This document shows positions 56,794 through 64,000 of a stretch of 64,000 nucleotides of DNA, piece after piece. Position numbers and translations under genes: made by a program. Positions within the stretch are counted from its first letter, which is position 1. Every line of letters starts with the position of its first letter. The notes beneath the pieces were generated by a model, which did no database searches, was not told where the DNA came from, and worked only from the letters and a program-made list of their open reading frames with translations. The DNA comes from Strigamia acuminata. Taxonomy: Eukaryota > Arthropoda > Chilopoda > Geophilomorpha > Linotaeniidae. Location: NCBI GenBank assembly GCA_949358305.1, contig OX442323.1, positions 8,864,001-8,928,000 on the forward strand, written 5' to 3'.

Positions 56794-59448
56794 TTACAAA
56801 ACTCTTTCAGCATTTTTCAACTGTTTCAACAATTTAGGAACGTAACTTTGAAGGAAACTAAACGTATTTGTTTTCAATTCCGGCGCATTACTCAAAGCGA
56901 TCATCGTGAGTTCGACTTCCGGTAAAGGTTTCAATTGCACCTTGCATAAGAAACTGTAGAGCGGCCTTTTACTCGAACCCTCCCCGATTATATGCTTGGA
57001 AATGCTCTCCTCGCACTGCAGCACGGACATGACGTTCTTCTTGACGACATTGCCGGCCTTTTTGCGCCCGACCCACGTGCGATGATAAACGTGACAAACA
57101 AATCGATCGAATCTCGACAAACTCTTCTCGCCGCTCTTTTGCCGCAACAAATCGTCCCAGCAGTCGTCGGGAGCCGAATTATTCGGTTCGTGGCTCCACG
57201 TTCCATCCGATCTTCGCAACCTCTTGTTGTTGTGGTCGTTGTAATTGTCGTCCAATCTGCGTTTGTGGCCAATTTGCGGCACTTCCGGTTCCGCGACGGG
57301 ATTGTGGTCTTCGGGGGTGCAACTGAATTGCAGGGCAACCGAAAAGATCGAGTGGACGACTTTGCACACGCGCCGGAACCACTCGGGCTGCGAATTGTCG
57401 TCGTGGTCTTGGCTTCCGGTCGGGATTTTGCTTCGGAAATATTCCACGTCGCAGGAATTGAAGATGGTCATGTTTAGTTTAACGTTGTTGGCTAAATGGG
57501 CGTCTTTGTCGGGTGGTTTTGGTGGGGTGTCGAGGGTTTTTGGTTTGTTTTCGAGTTGTTTTTTGTCGGGTTTGAGGTCGAAGGAGAATATGTCCTCGTT
57601 GGCGTCGTGGACGTTGTCGAAGAGGGAGATTAGGCCCCACGGTTTGCCGCTGATTTGGTGGGTGAAAACGTCGCGGTTGTGGAAGATGTAGCTGGCGTCG
57701 CAGAATGCTTGAAGGATTTTCGCCCTAAGAAAGTAGTCGATGTTGCCGGTTGTGTTGTGTGATAAATCGAAGGGGTCTTGTACACTAATGAATTTAACCT
57801 GAACGAAAAGAAAACAAGAATAAATGAGAAAAATGAGAAAATTTCACTATATTTGAAGAAAAAAATGAGAAAAATGTTGAAATTTAATGAAAATAAAGCG
57901 AAAAATGTTAAAATTTCATCCAATTTTGACAAATTTCACTAAATTTTAATTCAAAAAATGAGAAAAATGTTACAATTTCATTCAATTTTAAAAAAATATG
58001 AGAAAATGATTAAAATTTTACTGAATTTTAAGAAAAAAATGAGAAGAACAAACATTATACATTATAATCCGAATTTTCCTCCTTCAACTTCTCCTTCGAG
58101 ATCGTTTTTCCCGTGCACGGACACACAACGTTGCCCTCAAAATCGAACATATTGTAATAATCGAAAAAACCCTTCAACAATTGCGCCGAAGATTCCGCGT
58201 TCTCGGTAACCGGAAACTCCGACAGATCGTCACTAAAATGACATTCCCACCCGCCTTGAATTCGGCTTTCAGCTAATCAAAAAAAAAAAAAAAAATCCCA
58301 TCAACATCATCAATTAAATCAAAAATCAACAAATCTTACTCAGCGAGCGTCTCAGTTCCTCCACGGGAGGCAATATGGGCGGGTTGGTATTCTGCAAATA
58401 AAATATGACGAGCAACGTGGCGGCGTAACTGCTCAGCTTGTTCGCTTGAGATATCTCCAGTTCCCGCCGGTAACTCCAATACTTGATGGTGTAAGTGAGC
58501 GGCAAGATGCGCGGGTCCGACTGCATGAAAAGATGGACGAGTTTCGAGTTGTAGAGCGAAAGGCGGTTCTTGACCGACAGATCCACGCTGATCTCCGTGT
58601 CGCGTTGTATGAAAAAGCGGACGATCGGACATCGTTTCGATGGAATCGAAAAGATCTGCGAGCATTGGACGCCGCGTTTTTCCACGATCGTCATGACCAG
58701 ATTAATCACGTCGTCGGTAGTGAGTTTGACGAGTTCTTCGATCGTCAATTTCCTGTAAGTCCGCTCTACAACGTCCTGAGCGACGGCCAATGCTTGCTCG
58801 TCGCTCACGTCGGCGAAAGATCGCATCTGGAAGATCGAAAAGTGTTGAAAAATTGAAAATAAATGTTTTTTTTTAAAAAATTATTTCAACCTCCGTGTCG
58901 TCGCATTCGGGTTTAAGCGATAATAAGAGATCTAAATCACAGCCCCGTTTGCCCAGACCGTTCACACTCGAGCCGAACACGTCGACTTCGGAATAAACGA
59001 AAAAATCAGCGAAAACTGCTCGGAAAAACTGGCAAATGTTTTGTCGTTCTTTCATGTCCTCGTCGGTGAGTTTTAAAACGTCGGTGAGTAAAACCATTTG
59101 CAGTGCCACCTAAAAACGAATAAAGAGAGGGAAATTTAATGAAACTAATTGAATTTTTGTGTTTTTTTGCTTTTTTCAACTCACGTCGCGTTGTTTTAGT
59201 AATAAATCGATGATTTCTGAGTAGCTGGTTTCGTTGGCGCCATTCGTCATAGCATATTCATTTCTTTTCGGCGGTTCGCGCATTTTCAAACGTCTATTTT
59301 TTTTTCTTTTTCTTTTTATAGGTTTGATGTCTAATCGGGGGGCGGCCAACATGTGATTTTGGTAATGAAGCATTCGATCGACGCAATTTTTTTCCTCAAA
59401 TTCAATGGCGCTCCAGCAGTGACCGGCATTCAGTCGGATTTCTTCCAT
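56794..59448 (-). CDS. TUT1-like nucleotidyltransferase, N-terminally truncated chimeric copy
   Basis: Near-identical to the full TUT1 from the second half of the RRM onward: exons at about 59448-59187, 59107-58893, 58826-58339, 58274-58060 and 57797-56794, all open. Catalytic residues are kept (FGSSVNGLGKRGCDLDL, EISVDLSVKN). The zinc finger and the RNP2-containing half of the RRM are gone. The RRM exon is joined at about 59403 to DNA from the second exon of MRPL27. In the TUT1 frame the first ATG after an upstream TGA is at 59448, inside the L27-derived part, giving a new start MEEIRLNAGHCWSAIEFEEK. An insertion of lysine/arginine codons (KPIKRKRKKNRRLK) follows the RRM remnant. It is predicted to be active but with altered RNA targeting, if expressed. 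Confidence 0.75.
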
Positions 59449-59640
59449 CCTTTCGGCTTCGGTATGTGTCGTTCACGCACGCACGTCAGTGACAAAGATC
59501 CTAGTTTAATTTAAAAATGTTTATTCAATGCATTAAACCGATATAAATGTATAAAACTTACTTTACACTAAAATATTCCTCGCAAACGAGCGCGATAATT
59601 GACTCATTGCGCGCCTTCTCCAAAATGAAACGGCGCCAAA
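59403..59640 (-). pseudogene. Duplicated 5' part of MRPL27 forming the leader of the TUT1-like gene
   Basis: It matches MRPL27 from its upstream flank through exon 1 (MSQLSRSFARNILV), intron 1 and the first half of exon 2. One base change turns the codon after NILV into TAA, so the L27 reading frame is dead. What remains is a promoter, a noncoding exon and an intron that can serve the TUT1-like frame starting at 59448. It faces the peripherin-like gene head to head. Confidence 0.8.
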
Positions 59641-59826
59641 CGCAGTGGCGCCATCTCCACCGAATATGTTAAAGTTCTGTAGTTTCCAGCTTTTAACCAC
59701 AGACGGCAATTGGTGGCAATCGTATTTACAGTCAAACGTGTTCATAAAGGTTCTTCGAGCAGCTAATCAAAGTAGTATCAGTTACAAATCACGACTAAAA
59801 TCGTTCTTTCTTCATTTTCTCAGACA

Positions 59827-61426
59827 ATGTCCTGGTCCATTACGAACAAAGGGCGAAAAACCATCGGCGCCATCCTTCTCGCCTTCAACATAATGGCCGC
59901 CGTGATAGCCACGGCGCTTCTATTTATCAGCGTATCAACAAAATCGCAATATTCTCTCCAGTTCGACATATCAATCAGTCCCTCTATACATCCGACACTA
60001 TCATTCTCGATCATATTAGCCCTTTTAATGCTCCTGGTGCACGCAATTGGCGTCAAACTCGTTTTTGACGTGTGCAGTACGCGCACTCAAACTCGCGCAC
60101 TCTGCATCACTTTGATGAATCCTTGGCTCGTCCTGATGTGTTTTACTTTTTTGTTGACACTTGTGCTCGCTATTGTCACACCTTTCGAGAGATTTCGAAC
60201 CGGACGGTCGACGGAGCGAGACGTGAGAAGCGCAATGGGTCAATACGCGACCGACGTGAAGAAAAAAGCATTTGTTGATCAACTTCAGATAACGCACCGA
60301 TGTTGCGGAATCGAGTCGTACGAAGATTGGTATTTGATCGTGTGGATAGCCGAGAACTTTGCCGATGACGCTTGGGAGTATATTGGAAATATTCAGGGGC
60401 GGGTCCAAAAAACGTATAAGGGGGTTTTAACACAAATTAAATGTTTCTTGCAAAAAACGTAACGATAGTTCTAATGTTTTGGTCTAAACATGAATTTTTT
60501 GGTCTGAGAATTACTTTTGTGGGCGTAAATATAAATTTTCCGTCCAAGAAATGACTTTTTGGGCATAAATATGAATTTTCCGTCCAAGAAATGATTTTTG
60601 GACATAAATATGAGTTTTCGGTCCAGAAAATGAGTTTTAGGTCCAAAAAATGAGTTTTTGGTCCTGAAAATGAGTTTTTGATCCTGAAAATAAGTTTTCG
60701 GTCCAGAAAATAAAATTGTTCCTTTGCTCAAAATGGTGGAGCCCGTGTTCCCTCACTCTGGATCCATGCCTGGAAATATTTATTGATTTTCTAATCTATT
60801 TTTTAAACATTTTTATTTCTTCAGAGTTTCTGGTGGATTGAGCGACTCCGTGCCATTCAGTTGCTGCGATGCCACGTCCTTCGGGCCCTGCATTCACCAC
60901 CAGTTAACGCAAGCGGCAAAACACAACCGAAAGGACATTTCGGTCTACACCAGAGGTTGCGCGCACTACATAATCCAAACTTTACGCCGCATGTTTCTAT
61001 TTCTATCTGTCGGCTTTGCCACGGTCGCCATTTTGCAGGTTCAAATGATCTCGATATATTTTTCTATTTTACGCTTTTATTCCATTTGAATTGCAGATGG
61101 TAATAATCGTATTTGCTCGTTATCTTTTCACTTCGGTGACCTCATTGCGCGCAAATAGTGACTCGTGGGACATCGGAGTGGGCCACCTCCATAAATTTGC
61201 TCGCGATTGCGACCGGGCGCAAACCCCGCCCGATTTGAGCGCAAATTCCCGCTGCAACGATTCAACGCGCTCCGATACATCCCCGACGTCCTCCGAACGT
61301 CCATTGGTCAGTCGACTGCGTAGCGGAGGGCCCCGAGAGAGCGACGGGCCCCCAATTGCACGTCTCCCGTCACTCCGACCCGTTTTCCCGACCAATCGTC
61401 GACGCAATTTGTCCCCGAGGTTTTAG
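59827..61426 (+). CDS. Peripherin/ROM1-like tetraspanin
   Basis: Four-pass membrane protein of the tetraspanin superfamily, nearest to the peripherin-2/ROM1 group, which shapes highly curved membranes. Exons 59827-60413, 60825-61038 and 61097-61426 join in phase, giving about 376 residues. Hydrophobic segments: IGAILLAFNIMAAVIATALL, SIILALLMLLVHAIG, LVLMCFTFLLTLVLAIV and FLFLSVGFATVAIL. The large loop has the tetraspanin CCG in ITHRCCGIESYEDW and the peripherin-like VPFSCCDATSFGPCIHHQL, plus RGCAHYI. The tail is Ser/Arg/Pro rich and ends RRRNLSPRF. The first intron carries a 20-bp tandem array. AATAAA lies near 61518. The L27-derived leader of the TUT1-like gene is divergent about 190 bp upstream. 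Confidence 0.82.
60478..60722. repeat. Intronic tandem array, about 20-bp unit
   Basis: About twelve copies of a 20-bp unit such as ggtccaaaaaatgagttttt, with 40-bp dimers (gtccaagaaatga / gggcataaatatg) at the left end. It lies in the first intron of the peripherin-like gene. Confidence 0.88.
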
Positions 61427-61578
61427 GCCGAAACGACGATGACGCGGTGCGAGCAACAAAGGAGTCGCGCATGCGTTTTGTTAATGGCGGCATGTATATT
61501 TAGGCTTAACACATTCATTTGAAAAATAAACATAAAACACACGTCAAAATCAACAATGTTTAATTGAATCCGTTTGAT

Positions 61579-63965
61579 ATGAGTTCTTGGCGTACCCCTT
61601 TACCTTTTATCGGTTATAAAAACAATAAATTTGTTGTCAACAGCGAAACGGCGCGAAAATTGAAAAAAATCGATAAACCCCTCAGCATAGTTTGCATTGC
61701 CGGGCGCCTTCGAAGTGGAAAATCGTATTTGATGAACCGTTTAGTGGGGAAAAAAGGTACGGGATGTTTAACTATGGAAATGTACGGAATTGGAAGGTGG
61801 ATGAATGATTTTGTTTTGATTTTTGGTTAGGATTTCCGGTTGGGTCGACAGTTGAAGCCGTGACCAAAGGGATTTGGGTGTGGTACGTGAATCATCCGAC
61901 TACCATTGACGCGGGACTCATCGTGTTGGACACTGAAGGCCTGGACGACCCCGAAGGAGTGAGGAATTTCATTTTAAAAGAATTGTTTGAATTAAAAATT
62001 GAAATTTCAGGATAGACGAGACGAATACGATTTGTGGATTCTGAGTTTGAGTGTTTTGTTGAGCAGCACTTTTGTTTACAACGAGATTGGGTTGATTGGC
62101 AACAGTCTGATAGAGAAACTCAGGTAATTGCTACATTTTTGTCCATTTTTTTACCAATAATTTTCATATTTTTCAATCTTTTTGCTGTTTTTGCAGTTTT
62201 GTTAGCGAGTTTTCGCAGCGAATTCAATACGAGGCGAGCAGACGACGCGATGGGGATTTCGATGGTTTTTTTCCACATTTCGTGCTGGTGGTCCGCGACG
62301 TGTCGCTGGAGATGGAAATCGGCGGCGAAGATGTGACGGACGATGAATACATGGAGAAAATGATGTTGTCCGCCAACAAAGACGCGAAAACGTCGCGCGA
62401 AAAGAGGTGCAACGAAACGAAATTAAAACTGAGGAAGTATTTCCCGCACAGAAAATGTTTCACAATGGTCAACCCGATCGAATCGGGCAAGAAAAACCCA
62501 AACAAACTGTGCGACGCCGAACTGCCGCTCGAATTCGTGCAGAAGTGCAGCGAATTCTGCGCCTACATCTACGAGAATTCGCCCATGAAAAAAATTCACA
62601 AATCAAAGGATGTAACGGGAGAGAGTACACACATTTTACGTTTTACATTTTACATTTTACATTTTAAATCTTTTTCCCGTTTGTTGAACAGTATTCGTGC
62701 AGTTGGCCACGATTTACTTGGCGGCCATCAACGCCAACGAGGTGCCGTGCATCGAATCTGCCAGTCGCGTGATCGCCAAGAACCAAAACGCGAAAGCCAT
62801 CGAGTCGAGCGTGTCGAAATACAAGCGGCAAATGGCGGCCGTGCCGTTTCCGGTCGATCGGGAACAACTGGAACAGGTGCACACGAAGAGCCAGGAAGAT
62901 GCCGTCGTTCATTTCTTTAGGAAATCTTTTTTTGATAAGGAAAACACGCACTACGAAGCGCTGCAGGTTTGTATTTGTATTTGTATTTGTATTTTGAGTT
63001 TTGATCGTTCTCATTTGTAGATTCAACTTGCCAACGAATACGTGAAGAATGTGCAAGTGAATTTGTCTTTCTCGAAGAAAAAGTGCGACAAACTGCTGGA
63101 GAAGTTTTACAAACCGATCAAACAGAAGCTGAAAAGCGGTCAGTACTTGAGCGACAAAGGTTTCGAGTCGTACAGGAGCGACGTGGAGGATTTAAAGAAG
63201 AAATTCGAGAATAAAAGCAAGAAGGGAACAGCGGTACCGGTACACTCAGTTGGATCCCATCCCGTACGACGAGAGTTTAGGTTTTGATTGCTTCGATTTC
63301 AGGCCGACATGGTGCTCGACACGTTCCTGGTGAAACGCAAGCAGGAGGAGGACGAGATAGCGAAACTCACGGGAAAATTGCAAAAGAAAAGTGAATTAAT
63401 TGATAATTAAATTGAGAAATTTTGATTAAATTTTGATTTTTCTAGATAGCGAGGACGAATTCGACCAGTTGCAGGCGCGACTCGAGTCGGAGCGAATGGA
63501 GAACGAAAAGAACACGCGCGACGTCCTAACACGGGCACTCGAAGTAAGTGAGGTATTTTTGAGAAAATCTAGTTGAAAACGGTGGTTGAAAAGCGTGGTT
63601 GGTGGTTGCGAATGAAGGATCAGACGAAACGGTACAACGCGATCAAGTCGGAGAATTTCGCGAAAATGAAGGAGTCGTACGACGCGCAGTTCGCCAAGCG
63701 CCAGGTGGAGATCAAGAGGCTGAAGCGCGAGAATTTCTTCCAGCACGCGAAGGAGCTTTCGGACGAGACCAAGTGTTTGACGACCGACTACCACACGTTT
63801 TTGGAGCGGAGCGCGCAGCACATCACGCTGACGGCCGCGCACGTGGAGCGCATGCTCTCGCTCACGGTCGAGGCGATCAAGACGAAGCTGCGCGAGATTT
63901 TGTGCGGCGACTCGGACGACCAAAAGGAGAAATTCGCAAGAAGCAACCCGTTCGTGGCGTATTAA
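61579..63965 (+). CDS. Guanylate-binding protein (GBP) family GTPase, right copy, complete
   Basis: Nine exons: 61579-61756, 61831-61958, 62011-62123, 62197-62611, 62703-62966, 63021-63233, 63303-63390, 63446-63543 and 63573-63965, about 630 residues, slightly longer than typical GBPs. The start is the first in-frame ATG (MSSWRTPLPF). GTPase motifs: P-loop GRLRSGKSYLMNRL, switch DTEGLDDPEG and the GBP-type RD motif in VVRDVSLEM. The tail is helical and charged (LKRENFFQHAKELSDETK) and ends NPFVAY with no CaaX lipidation box. The last intron is only 29 nt (63544-63572); without its removal the frame stops at once. Organisation matches the left copy, but the two genes point outward from opposite ends of the window. 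Confidence 0.9.
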
Positions 63966-64000
63966 ATTAACAATGCGGTGGCGCGCGACTTTAAATAATT

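Overview
The window looks like animal nuclear DNA, most likely from a small-genome ecdysozoan and probably an arthropod. I cannot fix the clade. The reasons are short AT-rich introns with GT..AG ends (often 35-75 nt, one of 29 nt), an arthropod-style Dscam gene, ribosomal protein L38, a nuclear mitochondrial ribosomal protein, an ADP/ATP carrier and two TMC genes. No bacterial or viral gene was seen. Gene models were built by hand from reading frames, splice sites and family motifs; exon ends are accurate to a few bases at best.

Layout. 1-2.3 kb: a guanylate-binding-protein (GBP) GTPase gene on the minus strand, cut by the window edge. 2.9-4.55 kb: a spartin-like gene with a frameshifting 31-bp duplication and an in-frame stop. 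5-9 kb: gene-poor DNA with a decayed TUT1 scrap and a 650-bp tandem duplication. 9-11.1 kb: a 2.1-kb minisatellite of 38-bp units. 11.4-17.9 kb: a gene for a secreted six-cysteine protein with a 6-kb first intron. 18.9-23.4 kb: two tandem genes for cytochrome bc1 core protein 2. 23.5-25.5 kb: RPL38 and an ADP/ATP-carrier gene. 25.7-37.3 kb: two divergent TMC channel genes. 37.4-41.3 kb: mitochondrial ribosomal protein L27 and TUT1 (zinc finger-RRM-nucleotidyltransferase). 41.9-43 kb: a TUT1 fragment. 43.5-54 kb: a complete-looking Dscam ectodomain, transmembrane segment and tail. 55-56.5 kb: a deleted mini-copy of Dscam. 56.8-59.6 kb: a second TUT1-like gene whose 5' end comes from the L27 gene. 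59.8-61.4 kb: a peripherin-like tetraspanin. 61.6-64 kb: a second, complete GBP gene.

The most striking structure is in Dscam. The exon for immunoglobulin domain 7 is present as five tandem, phase-compatible cassettes split by introns of only 35-48 nt, while the exons matching the other classic Dscam variable clusters are single. This is either a small mutually exclusive splicing array or a 13-Ig protein. The 37-60 kb region has been reshuffled by segmental duplication of TUT1, L27 and Dscam pieces, giving one candidate chimeric gene (L27 leader on a TUT1 core) and one broken mini-Dscam. Several introns of neighbouring genes carry tandem arrays that differ in sequence but share a 20-21 bp period.
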